A stretch of 64,000 nucleotides of DNA from Thiomargarita sp. Its GTDB lineage: Bacteria > Pseudomonadota > Gammaproteobacteria > Beggiatoales > Beggiatoaceae. How positions within the stretch are numbered: position 1 is the stretch's first letter; each line of letters starts with the position of its first letter. Of the stretch, positions 27,717-35,897 are shown piece by piece. The notes beneath the pieces are model-generated. The model was not told the DNA's origin. It made no database searches and saw nothing but the letters and a program-made list of their open reading frames with translations. Position numbers and translations under genes: made by a program. The DNA is taken from the NCBI GenBank assembly GCA_020721005.1, contig DYNP01000001.1:344994-408993 (forward strand). Reading direction: 5' to 3'.

Positions 27717-29030
27717 TTATTTGGGAGTACTTTCTCCCAGTGTCACGGTGATCAAGTGGTTTAAATTCAAGTGTTTCTGAAAGGCGGTTTGGATATCTTT
27801 CAAAGTCAGCGCTTCAATTTTTTGAGAATAGGTTTGTAAGTAATCTAAGGGCAATTCATAGAAGCCAATGGTGGACAGGTAAGAGAGAATTTTACCGTTG
27901 CTGGCGATTCGAGCTGGAAATTGACCGGTAATGGATTGTTTGGCTTTTTGCAATTCTTCTGCAGAAGGCCCTTTTTCGACGAATTTGCGCAATTTTTCTG
28001 TCATCAATTGTAAAGCCAGTGGAGTTTGATCGGTGCGGGTTTGTAGATTGGCTAAAAATACCCCGGTTTCTTTTTGAGGGTAGAAGTAACTGTATACGCT
28101 GTAAGCAAGGCCACGTTGTTCTCGAATTTCTTCTGCAAGTTGAGAAACGAGACCGTTGCCTCCCAAAATGTAGTTGCCCAGGTAGAGAGCAAAATAGTCC
28201 GGGTCGGATCGAGGAACCCCCAAATGACCCAGTATCAGGTGAGTTTGGGTGCTGGGATGATCCAGATGCAGGGTTTGTGGCTCAGTCAGTGGAGGTACTT
28301 TGGGAATGGGAGGCAATGGTTCTCCAGTGGGTAAAGCACTGGCCAGTTGATGGGCTATTTTCTCAGCGGTTTCTCGATCCAAAGCGCCCACCATGGCGAT
28401 CAGGGCATTGTTGGCAGTGTAATGGCGTTGATAGAAGCGTTTTAGATCGGCTGGAGTCAGTGCAGCAATGCTTTCCGGAGTGCCGCCGACGGGACTGGCA
28501 TAGGGATGTTGTCCATAAACAGTTTGGTAAAAGGCTTTTTCTATTTTGGAATCAGGTTGTTGGTCTTGCCATTTCAGTCGTGTCAATTGTTGTTGTTGAA
28601 CCCGAGCAAATGGGGTTTGTGCAAATTCTGCCTGACTGAGCATTAGGCGTAAAGTGTTCAGGGCGATGGACAGGGGTTCGGCATCGTTAAGGCTGCGTAA
28701 ACTGATTGAAGCACTGTCGCGATCGCTTGACAGACTGAGTTGGGCACCCACATCGTCCAATTTTTCGGCCAGTTGTTCAGCTGACAGTCCCCCGGCACCT
28801 TCATTAAGCAGTTGATTGGTCAGATAGGCTAATCCGGGCTGTCCTTGGTCTCGAACGCTGCCTGCTCCAAAGGTGCATTCAAGGTCAATCATGGGCAGTT
28901 CCGGGGCGGCTACAAAGTAAACTCGTGTTCCATTGTCTGTGGTCCAATGTTGAATTTCGGGAATTGCCGGGCTGGCGGTGGCCAATAGGTAACTTAATGG
29001 GATCAAAAGGTGTTTGAGAAGTGAATTCAT
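27717..29030 (-). CDS. M16-family peptidase, non-catalytic partner subunit
   Basis: 437 residues with a signal peptide (1-21). The zinc-binding HxxEH box is absent: the corresponding region reads LAYLTNQLLNEGA. The substrate-clamping C-terminal half is intact (NNALIAMVGALD, NYILGGNGLVSQLAEEIREQ, RGLAYSVYSYF). In two-component M16 systems one subunit holds the zinc and the other closes the chamber, which fits this pair. Its start overlaps the end of the catalytic gene by 4 bp, so both are made together. Likely periplasmic, degrading or processing peptides. Confidence 0.88.
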   Translation of the reverse strand: MNSLLKHLLIPLSYLLATASPAIPEIQHWTTDNGTRVYFVAAPELPMIDLECTFGAGSVRDQGQPGLAYLTNQLLNEGAGGLSAEQLAEKLDDVGAQLSLSSDRDSASISLRSLNDAEPLSIALNTLRLMLSQAEFAQTPFARVQQQQLTRLKWQDQQPDSKIEKAFYQTVYGQHPYASPVGGTPESIAALTPADLKRFYQRHYTANNALIAMVGALDRETAEKIAHQLASALPTGEPLPPIPKVPPLTEPQTLHLDHPSTQTHLILGHLGVPRSDPDYFALYLGNYILGGNGLVSQLAEEIREQRGLAYSVYSYFYPQKETGVFLANLQTRTDQTPLALQLMTEKLRKFVEKGPSAEELQKAKQSITGQFPARIASNGKILSYLSTIGFYELPLDYLQTYSQKIEALTLKDIQTAFQKHLNLNHLITVTLGESTPK

Positions 29031-30421
29031 GAATGAGTTTCTCCAGCAGCCGCTTTTGGCTTAGAAGGGGGTGATTTTGATTCGGTAGTTAAGGGTAAGG
29101 GTTCTAAAATACCTACGGTCAGGAAATCGTCTATCAGGTATTTTTGAGCCACAGTTTGAATTTGTTCCGCAGTGACTTCAGCAATGCGGGCTAAGTATTG
29201 TTCTGACAGGGACCAGCTGAGTCCACTGGTTTCCAGGAGACCAATCTTCATGCCTTGATAGAAAAGGGAATCTCGCTCATAGACTTCTGAAGCCCGCAAC
29301 AAAGTTTTTACGCGTGCCAATTCTTCGGGTTTAACGGGTTGGGTTTGCAAGAGTGCAATTTGTTCTCGTAGGCTTTTTTCTACCTGTTCAATGGTTTTAC
29401 CTTCTGCAGGCGTGGCAGAGAATGTGAACAGAGAGGGAAGACGTTCTCCAGAATCATAACCGGCGGAAATAAAGCTGGCGACTTGTTGGTCTCGAACGAG
29501 ATAACGATTTAAACGGGCAGAGTCCCCTCCATCTAAAAGATAGGACAATACTTCCAAGGCATAAACTTCCCATTCCTGTCCGCTGGGAATATGAGGCAAG
29601 GCGGGAACTTTGTAACCCATGAGTAGACTGGGCAGTTTAGCTGGACGTTTGACGGTGATTCTTTTGATGCCTTGTTGCTCAGGTTCTGGTCTATGTACTG
29701 GAGGGGTAAGCTGGCTGGGTTTGAGGGGGCCAAAGTGTTGTGTGGCCAATTCGAGCACAGCTTGGGGGTCAACGTCACCTACAACCACGACAATGGCATT
29801 GTTAGGGGCATACCATTGTTCATACCATTGTTGTAAATCACTGAGTTTCATGTTCTCAATATCACTCATCCAGCCAATAATGGGATTTCGATAGGGACTA
29901 ACTTGATAGGCAGTGGCTGAGAATTGTTCATAAAAAAAACTGCTGGGATTGTCTTCTGTACGAGTTCGACGTTCTTCAGCCACCACTGCGCGTTCTTTGA
30001 CAAATTCGGTTTCAGTCAGTACTAAATTGCGCATGCGGTCAGCTTCCAGTTCAAAACTGATGGGCAGGCGAGTTTTTTCCAGGGTTTGAAAGTAGGCAGT
30101 GTAGTCGGATCCGGTAAAGGCATTTTCTGTGGCACCTTGTACGTCCATAATGCGAGAAAATTCCCCTGCCGGGTATTTTTGGGTGCCCTTGAACATCATG
30201 TGTTCAAGGAGGTGAGAGAGTCCAGTTTTTCCTTCGTTTTCATAGCTGTTCCCAATTTTATACCAAACTTGGCTGACTACGATGGGAGCTCGATGATCTT
30301 CTTTAACGATGAGTTTTAGACCATTTTCCAATTTAAATTCATGAACTTGATAGGTTGAAGCCAATAGGGGAGGTATCCAACTGCAGAATACCAATCCTAC
30401 AATGACTAGGTAACGTGGCAT
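29027..30421 (-). CDS. M16-family zinc peptidase, catalytic subunit
   Basis: 464 residues with a signal peptide (1-22). The inverted zinc motif HLLEH is at residues 70-74 (LSHLLEHMMFKGT), and the further Glu ligand is expected in the ERAVVAEERRTR region. The C-terminal half carries NNAIVVVVGDVD and LLDGGDSARLNRYLV. A Pro/Lys-rich tail ends the protein. The family (pitrilysin-like, often called PqqL-like or YmxG-like) degrades short peptides in the envelope. It forms an operon with the inactive partner just downstream. Confidence 0.92.
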   Translation of the reverse strand: MPRYLVIVGLVFCSWIPPLLASTYQVHEFKLENGLKLIVKEDHRAPIVVSQVWYKIGNSYENEGKTGLSHLLEHMMFKGTQKYPAGEFSRIMDVQGATENAFTGSDYTAYFQTLEKTRLPISFELEADRMRNLVLTETEFVKERAVVAEERRTRTEDNPSSFFYEQFSATAYQVSPYRNPIIGWMSDIENMKLSDLQQWYEQWYAPNNAIVVVVGDVDPQAVLELATQHFGPLKPSQLTPPVHRPEPEQQGIKRITVKRPAKLPSLLMGYKVPALPHIPSGQEWEVYALEVLSYLLDGGDSARLNRYLVRDQQVASFISAGYDSGERLPSLFTFSATPAEGKTIEQVEKSLREQIALLQTQPVKPEELARVKTLLRASEVYERDSLFYQGMKIGLLETSGLSWSLSEQYLARIAEVTAEQIQTVAQKYLIDDFLTVGILEPLPLTTESKSPPSKPKAAAGETHS

Positions 30422-30485
30422 TATTTTAGTCCTCTTGATTAGGGTAAAACTTCAGGTAAAGTTACTTTAGGGGAGTTAATTTGTA

Positions 30486-30582
30486 ATTAAGTAGTAACAA
30501 GTGAAAGAATGGCCAACTGGGTCAGGGACTTCCATGAATAAGGCTCTGGAAGTCGCTTTTTCTTACCTGTTACTTCTTAAGG
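30486..30582 (+). terminator. Intrinsic-terminator-like nested hairpin on the plus strand
   Basis: The inner stem GACTTCCA (30527-30534) / TGGAAGTC (30547-30554) is followed directly by GCTTTTTCTT. Outer imperfect arms around AAGTAGTAACA and TGTTACTTCTT extend it to about 90 nt. The T-run is on the plus strand, although both flanking genes are minus, so it may end a small plus-strand RNA or belong to a mobile hairpin. Confidence 0.45.
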
Positions 30583-30664
30583 AGAATTTAAGAATTGAAT
30601 TGTCGTTCAATTATAGCATTGATTGCATCAGTTTGGGAAGGGTATGATCTGAGAATAATTGGAA

Positions 30665-31405
30665 TCAATTTGGAACGCGGTCAAATTTGAGGATGCTGTC
30701 GATTTTGCGTTTGATTTGGCAATACTTGTTTGCAGTTTTTTCCCAGCCAGATTCTTGGTGAATGAATTGGTAAGCAGACTCAAGTTGAGTGCGATATTCA
30801 TACAGTACCACTGGCTCTAATTCCGCCATTATAAAAGCGGCGTAATAGATTCCTAAGCGATTGGATTTGTTCATTTCCTTGAGATAGAGTTCCAGTAAGT
30901 CCCGTTGAGTTTGTTCGGTGGTGTACTCCACGTTATTCATTAATATAGAAAATCCTTCAAATCTGTCCGTGGAATTACGAGAAAGAGTTTTATGCAAGGC
31001 AGATCGTAAAAACCTGTCTTCCAAGGGTTTTTCTGAAGTTTTACATTCATTTTCTTCTTCCAAAGATAGAAATGACAAAGCGGATTGTTCTGATTTTTGT
31101 AAAAAATTGGGCTGAGTTAATTGTCCAGACAATTTTTTGATTTTTTGTTGACCTTCCTCAACTTGAATTGACAATCGAGCATTTTCACGTTCCAATAATA
31201 GACGTCTTTCACTTTCTTCTTGGAATTGTAGTTGTAATGTGTTGATTTCTTTGAGTAAAGGTTTGTGTCGTGTTTCCAATTGAATTAAAAAATAGGAATA
31301 CACGGTGTAAATAAATGCCAACATTACAATGGTTGTACACACTGAATTGACGATTTTAGGTAGATAGTCAGTGGGTTGAATTTTTAGAGGTTCTGAAACG
31401 TTCAT
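30665..31405 (-). CDS. Inner-membrane protein with cytoplasmic/periplasmic coiled coil, unknown
   Basis: 246 residues. One membrane segment (about 16-38) is followed by a coiled coil (about 42-95, rich in Glu, Gln and Leu), a charged linker and an alpha-helical C-terminal domain (about 140-240, e.g. RDLLELYLKEMNKSNRLGIY). No known family recognised. It stands alone, with 243 bp before the M16 pair. A scaffold or signalling role would be a guess. Confidence 0.6.
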   Translation of the reverse strand: MNVSEPLKIQPTDYLPKIVNSVCTTIVMLAFIYTVYSYFLIQLETRHKPLLKEINTLQLQFQEESERRLLLERENARLSIQVEEGQQKIKKLSGQLTQPNFLQKSEQSALSFLSLEEENECKTSEKPLEDRFLRSALHKTLSRNSTDRFEGFSILMNNVEYTTEQTQRDLLELYLKEMNKSNRLGIYYAAFIMAELEPVVLYEYRTQLESAYQFIHQESGWEKTANKYCQIKRKIDSILKFDRVPN

Positions 31406-31716
31406 TGAGTCACCTGGTTAGTCCTTCTTAATGTCAGTACTTAGGTAACATACAACAATTATGCCAATTTTAACGGTTTGTTTATCTTCACTTTTTACCA
31501 TTTTTTTCAGTACGTTGTTCAGCAGGTGAAGATATCAGGCTTTAATGTTATATTAATCGTTTCTGGCTAAAAAAGTCAACTTGTAACGTTAAAAAACAAT
31601 AATGGGGGTTCACTGAAGGAATATTCACCGCGTTATCCTCGGAATAACGCGGAATTTTGAGTCGGGAATTAGGAGTGGGATTTATTGGTAAGTCAGTGTC
31701 GAGTCACTGAGTTAAG
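31406..31716. other. 311-bp intergenic region with one strong hairpin
   Basis: Contains a perfect 9-bp stem CCGCGTTAT / ATAACGCGG (31628-31652, 7-nt loop), which lies past the end of the gspH-gspI-DUF4124 group and may stop or protect that transcript, although no T-run follows on the minus strand. The rest is AT-rich and probably holds the promoter of the coiled-coil gene. No coding signal. Confidence 0.5.
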
Positions 31717-32349
31717 TTAATCATCTTGTGCACAGAATTGATCGAAATAGCTTTGTAATTCTGAAATTTTAGTTTGACGCTCTTCTTCCCCCAAGGGAAT
31801 GTATTTTTCAGGATTTTCAGGATCAGGGACCAAGAGGTCGGTTTTGGTGGTCAAATCAGTTAGGCTGGCTTGTACCTTTTCACATTTCGAGGGGGGAGTG
31901 GGTGCGGTTTCGGAGAGTGCAGAATTTTCAGGAGTCTCGTTGGTCTCAGTGCCCTGATCTTTTAAGGTGTCTTGACAATTGGCCTGTAGATAGGTTTCTG
32001 CCGCCATCATTTTCTGTTCCCGAGTTTCCTTGCTCATGGGTATAAATTTTCCAGGCTCTTCTGGATCTGGGAACATCATGTTGGAAGCACTTTTAAGATT
32101 TTGCAGTTCTTGTTGGGCTTTTTGACAACTGTCCAACAACAGTTGTTGTTGAGGAGTCAATTTGGGAGGATCGACTTCTCCGCTGGAAATGGAATTGAGA
32201 CGGGGTTGTACCGGTTGAGCTTCAACTCCAGGAGGAGGTGTTTGGGTGTATTGTAGATTACCGTCTTCGTCCACCCATTGATACAGGGTGGCTAAAGCAT
32301 TAGAGTTAAATAATAGGAGGAGAATGGATGAGAGGAGAAATGATTTCAT
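31717..32349 (-). CDS. DUF4124-domain periplasmic protein with internal duplication
   Basis: 210 residues from ATG 32349 (alternative ATG 32364). After a signal peptide (1-20) comes the DUF4124 domain (LYQWVDEDGNLQYTQTPPPG, about 21-45). The remainder contains two related modules, each with PDPExPxKxIP followed by a helical segment ending in a cysteine (MFPDPEEPGKFIPM and LVPDPENPEKYIPL). DUF4124 proteins are periplasmic and poorly understood. The gene follows gspI by 48 bp and probably shares its transcript. Confidence 0.75.
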   Translation of the reverse strand: MKSFLLSSILLLLFNSNALATLYQWVDEDGNLQYTQTPPPGVEAQPVQPRLNSISSGEVDPPKLTPQQQLLLDSCQKAQQELQNLKSASNMMFPDPEEPGKFIPMSKETREQKMMAAETYLQANCQDTLKDQGTETNETPENSALSETAPTPPSKCEKVQASLTDLTTKTDLLVPDPENPEKYIPLGEEERQTKISELQSYFDQFCAQDD

Positions 32350-32397
32350 TAAGTGGTTACTCATTGAGGTTAAAGGGATGTACAAAGAGGGTTAGAG

Positions 32398-32757
32398 TTA
32401 CTGAGGGGCAGCAATGAAGCCGGTTAGCAAACTTAAAGGTTGGGCGGTTTTGGGTTGATCGGAGACGGTTAATTCTAAACGTTTCAATTCTGGATCTACA
32501 GTTGTTTTTACTTGTAAGTGCCAATACCAGGTTCGATTGGCCATTTCGGTACTGCCTTCTTGATGACCCAATGTTGGCCATTGACGTTTGACCTGTATTT
32601 CAGTTAAAATATTCATGGCTACCCAATGAGCCAAAGTTTTGTCCCGTAAATATCGACTGTTGTCAACTGTAACACTGGCTGTTTTCAAAGCTGCAGCCAG
32701 GCTGAGAGCCAGTATAATCAACGCAATTAAAACTTCTAACAGTGTGAAGCCTTGCAT
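32398..32757 (-). CDS. gspI: Type II secretion minor pseudopilin GspI
   Basis: 119 residues, a normal length for GspI. The prepilin start is almost at the N-terminus (MQG/FTLLEVLIAL), giving a mature protein that begins with F-T-L-L-E after cleavage by the prepilin peptidase. The hydrophobic helix covers 4-24, and the globular part has the GspI patterns VAMNILTEIQVKRQW and WYWHLQVKTT. Minor pseudopilins GspI, J and K form the tip of the pseudopilus. gspJ and gspK are not present here. Confidence 0.82.
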   Translation of the reverse strand: MQGFTLLEVLIALIILALSLAAALKTASVTVDNSRYLRDKTLAHWVAMNILTEIQVKRQWPTLGHQEGSTEMANRTWYWHLQVKTTVDPELKRLELTVSDQPKTAQPLSLLTGFIAAPQ

Positions 32758-33080
32758 TCTATTTTAATTCCCAGGTGGGATGGAGAATTTTTTGTCGTTG
32801 CCCACTTTGTTGTTTAAAATTGAGGTATTATAACCCCGCTTAGATCCACTGACTTCCTGGTCAAGGAGGGGTTGACGGAGATTGCACGTCCTCATTATAA
32901 TTACTTGCAAGAAGGAAGGAGGCTGTTGTTTACCTTAACGAGAATCACGATTGATGAGTTTCTCGTTGGTCAGCCTTTCTTATCAGTACTTCTCTCCTTA
33001 AGAAGTAGAACAGGAAGTGGTTCTAAGCGATTTCAGCCCTTCCTACTTGTACCTATTAATCTACCCATGAAATAGGTTTA
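32758..33080. other. 323-bp spacer between gspH and gspI with a family 2 repeat
   Basis: gspH and gspI are normally packed together, but this gap separates them. It contains a degenerate copy of the TGATGGGCTTCCCGTTGGTC hairpin repeat (32952-32981) and several short AGGAGGGGTT-type runs. An open frame on the plus strand (32872-33075) has repeat-derived composition and is not considered a gene. Confidence 0.55.
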
Positions 33081-33623
33081 CTATAAGTCTAAGTTGATTG
33101 GGTGTACGGTTAATTGTCCAACTAAGTCGCCCGTGATCTGATAAGCGATTGTTTTTTGAATATGCAGCACAATGTTAAAAGGAGTCCATTCTCCACTGGA
33201 TAATATCAACAGTTGGGGCTGACAAAGGGTACATTGGGGTTCTAAATTGACCTGGTTGCCTTCTATGCTCAATTGCAATTGCATGCCCATTGGTAACGAA
33301 TGAAAAAATCCGGTATTTTCAGACGCCAGGGGGTGCCAATTTGAGGAAGACAACGATCGGAAACCAGATTGAAAATTAAAAGTTGGGGGCTGCCACTGAT
33401 AGAATCGATAATTATTCTGGGTGAACGCAACCCCCAATTCTTGAACTTGCCCGATGGCTTGTTGACTGGCCAATTCTAATAAGGCGGCTAACCGCCGGGC
33501 TTCCTGTCGCAACTGTCCGGCTTGTCCCCCATCGCCAATTGACAGGGTGGCAAAAGTTAAAATGACCGCTATAATAGCCAGCACAATTAAGACTTCTATA
33601 AGCGTAAAGCCCAGTTTGGACAC
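33081..33623 (-). CDS. gspH: Type II secretion minor pseudopilin GspH
   Basis: 180 residues. The prepilin cleavage site follows MSKLG, leaving FTLIEVLIVLAIIAVILTFA as the conserved start of the mature protein. The globular region includes LRQEARRLAALLELASQQA, a typical GspH segment. GspH (also XcpU) is a minor pseudopilin associated with the pseudopilus tip. It is divergent from the SH3b protein with 66 bp between the starts. Confidence 0.82.
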   Translation of the reverse strand: MSKLGFTLIEVLIVLAIIAVILTFATLSIGDGGQAGQLRQEARRLAALLELASQQAIGQVQELGVAFTQNNYRFYQWQPPTFNFQSGFRSLSSSNWHPLASENTGFFHSLPMGMQLQLSIEGNQVNLEPQCTLCQPQLLILSSGEWTPFNIVLHIQKTIAYQITGDLVGQLTVHPINLDL

Positions 33624-33689
33624 TAAAATGACCTCAAGGACTGATCACTAACCTTCATTATCCCTACCTAAATTTGAGGACCTTGTTAT

Positions 33690-34667
33690 ATGCCTATTGC
33701 CCCGATACTTATCTTAATCATAGGGTTGTTCCCTGTTTTAACTTTACAAGCTCAGGATCAAGATGATCCAGTTATCAATGCTCAGCATAAATCTATTGTG
33801 GGTATTGTGTCAACGACTGGCTCTCCACTCAGAGTTCGAAAAAGCCAAAATACTCAAGCCGAAGTTATTGCTAAGTTGGAAAATGGAGCGCCAGTAAGAG
33901 TACTTAGTGTGGACAATACCTGGTACACCGTCCAATTAGAGGATGGACGTAAAGGGTATGCCTTTGGAAAATATATCAAAATGGAGGATGAGTATGGAAT
34001 TGTTGCCACCACAGAGAATACTTCTTTAAATGTCAAAGAGAGCGACCATAAAGGGAGTTCCACCATTGCTACGTTAGAAAATGGTGCCCAAGTCCAAATT
34101 CTAGCAGAAACTTCCAATGGTTGGTATCAGATCAGATCGAAGGATGGCACCGAGGGCTATGTTGATCGCAAACACATTAAAAAGCAAGCAACTCCAGACT
34201 CCTCTAAAAGACCATTATCTACTGAAACTCGAGAAATATCAACCACTCGGTCAGCTAGAGTAGTCACTAATGGAGGTGCTCTACAAATCCGCACCGAGCC
34301 CAATGGAAAGATCATTACCAGTGTTGAGAACCAGTCTATAGTTGAAGTTATAAAGTCTCAAGGAGACTGGTATTATGTACGTTTGCCGGATGAAACTACC
34401 GGATTTGCCTATTCTCAATACTTGGTATTGTTAGAAGACGCGTTAGAAGACGCCGAAAACAACATTGGTTATGCCACGGTGGTTACTAAAAGTCAGCCTC
34501 TCAACGTTCGAGAAAGCCCCCAAATCGGGGCTAAAGTTGTAAGTGCCGTGGCCAAAGGACAGAAGGTGGAAGTTTTAGAAATCATGGGGAATTGGTACAA
34601 AATTCGAACTGCCGATGACATTGAAGGTTATGCCAGTGCCCACTATTTAAGTTATGTTCCCAATTGA
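33690..34667 (+). CDS. Exported protein with four bacterial SH3 domains
   Basis: 325 residues. A signal peptide (1-22) precedes four SH3b repeats of about 65 residues (roughly 30-92, 97-160, 178-240 and 262-324), each with the pattern LNVRES...KVVSAVAKGQKVEVLE..WYKIRTADDIEGYASAHYL (motif split). SH3b domains bind peptidoglycan or peptides in the envelope, and no catalytic domain is attached. The ccoS gene follows 18 bp later. Confidence 0.82.
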   Translation: MPIAPILILIIGLFPVLTLQAQDQDDPVINAQHKSIVGIVSTTGSPLRVRKSQNTQAEVIAKLENGAPVRVLSVDNTWYTVQLEDGRKGYAFGKYIKMEDEYGIVATTENTSLNVKESDHKGSSTIATLENGAQVQILAETSNGWYQIRSKDGTEGYVDRKHIKKQATPDSSKRPLSTETREISTTRSARVVTNGGALQIRTEPNGKIITSVENQSIVEVIKSQGDWYYVRLPDETTGFAYSQYLVLLEDALEDAENNIGYATVVTKSQPLNVRESPQIGAKVVSAVAKGQKVEVLEIMGNWYKIRTADDIEGYASAHYLSYVPN

Positions 34668-34685
34668 TAATAAGGAAGATCAACT

Positions 34686-34865
34686 TTGGAAGTCATTTAC
34701 CTACTCATTCCCGTTTCCTTGGCCTTGGTTGCTGCCATCATAGGGACCCTTGTTTGGGCAATTCGTTCCGGTCAATTTGACGACTTGGAAGGTCCTGCCC
34801 ATGCCATACTGATGGATGACGACTCCTCTGAACTAAAAACCAAAGTTTCGGAACTCAAGAGTTAA
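34686..34865 (+). CDS. ccoS: cbb3-type cytochrome oxidase assembly protein CcoS
   Basis: 59 residues, missed by a standard long-ORF screen. It starts at TTG 34686 behind AAGGAAG (7-nt spacing) and ends with TAA at 34863-34865. The translated sequence has a single membrane helix (IYLLIPVSLALVAAIIGTLV) followed by the hallmark WAIRSGQFDDLEGPAHAIL and an acidic end. CcoS is needed to insert cofactors into cbb3 oxidases. In most bacteria it is next to ccoI/ccoG in the cco cluster; here it is alone after the SH3b gene. Confidence 0.88.
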   Translation: MEVIYLLIPVSLALVAAIIGTLVWAIRSGQFDDLEGPAHAILMDDDSSELKTKVSELKS

Positions 34866-34881
34866 AACTTGTTCTATCCAT

Positions 34882-35590
34882 TAGACCTCTTGCAAAAGCA
34901 TGCGATCATGAAAAAATGAGAGTTGCCCCTCCGTTAAGAAACGTTGGAGTGGAGGCTTTAGCTGGTAAGCTGGAGTGGAGGCTTTAGCCGGTAGGCTGGA
35001 GTAGAGGCTTTAGCCGGTAGGCTGGAGTAGAGGCTTTAGCCGGTGGGCTGGAGTGAAGGCTTTAGCCGGTAGGCTGGAGTGGAGGCTTTAGCCGGTAAGT
35101 CCTTGGGCTGAAGGCTTTAGCCGGTAAGCGGTAGGTCCTTGCAATTTGTGTATGTGGAGTGATGCCTACGGCTGACCGGCTAAAGCCTCCACTCCAAGGA
35201 CTTACCGGCTAAAGCCTCCAGTCCAAGGACCTATCGGCTAAAGCCTCCAGCCCAAGGACTTACCGGCTAAAACCTCCAGCCCAAGGACTTACCAGCTAAA
35301 GCCTCCAGTCCAAGGACTTACCGGCTAAAGCCTCCACTCCAAGGACTTACCGGCTAAAGCCTCCAGTCCAAGGACCTATCGGCTAAAGCCTCCAGTCCAA
35401 GGACTTACCGGCTAAAGCCTCTACTCCAAGGACCTATCGGCTAAAGCCTCCACTCCAAGGACTTACCGGCTAAAGCCTCCAGTCCAAGGACCTACCGCTT
35501 ACCGGCTAAAGCTTCCACTCTAACGGGGATTTCCCTTTTATCCTTTCGTATCTCATCTTTATCGCATCATTTACTTTTGCAAGAGGTCTA
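34882..35590. repeat. Expanded palindromic repeat element, family 1 (copy C)
   Basis: Exact terminal inverted repeats TAGACCTCTTGCAAAAG (34882-34898) and its complement (35574-35590). The left half contains about seven forward units of GGAGTGGAGGCTTTAGCCGG type spaced about 30 bp apart. The centre has the TTGCAATTTGTGTATG core (about 35139-35154), and the right half contains about twelve inverse units separated by CTTACCGG/CCTATCGG-type spacers. It fills the 796-bp gap between ccoS and the next gene. Confidence 0.88.
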
Positions 35591-35661
35591 TTAACTATAG
35601 GAGTGCAAGTTCTGCCACAACCTGCACCCCAGAATGTTCAATTACTCCGCGGAAAATCACT

Positions 35662-35889
35662 ATGTCCAATCTCACTCGAAAGGATGTCCACGTCATCATT
35701 TACCTCATTGATACCACCATCTTAAAGGGCACGGTGGTCGTTGATCGCAACTTGCGATTGTCCGATATGCTGAACAATCACAATAAAACCTTTATCGTGC
35801 TCACTGATTATCAAAGCACCCATCACATTCTCAATAAACGTCATATAGTCAAAGTCATTGAAGTTGACAGTTTGGAACTTGAAGAATAA
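35662..35889 (+). CDS. Small conserved-type protein (DUF6812-like), unknown
   Basis: 75 residues, no signal or membrane segment. The layout (VHVIIYLIDTTILKGTVVVD, RLSDMLNN, FIVLTD, ILNKRHIVKVIEV) resembles small beta-rich proteins that I associate with DUF6812, which typically carry RLSDxLN and LNKxHI elements. Function unknown. It ends 8 bp before tamA, suggesting a shared transcript. Confidence 0.6.
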   Translation: MSNLTRKDVHVIIYLIDTTILKGTVVVDRNLRLSDMLNNHNKTFIVLTDYQSTHHILNKRHIVKVIEVDSLELEE

Positions 35890-35897
35890 TCTGCCCA

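Noticed and set aside
34950-35520. CRISPR-like look of the regularly spaced 20-bp units
   Set aside because: The units change strand in the middle, the intervals are themselves repeated and shorter than spacers, and no cas genes are near. It is an amplified palindrome element.
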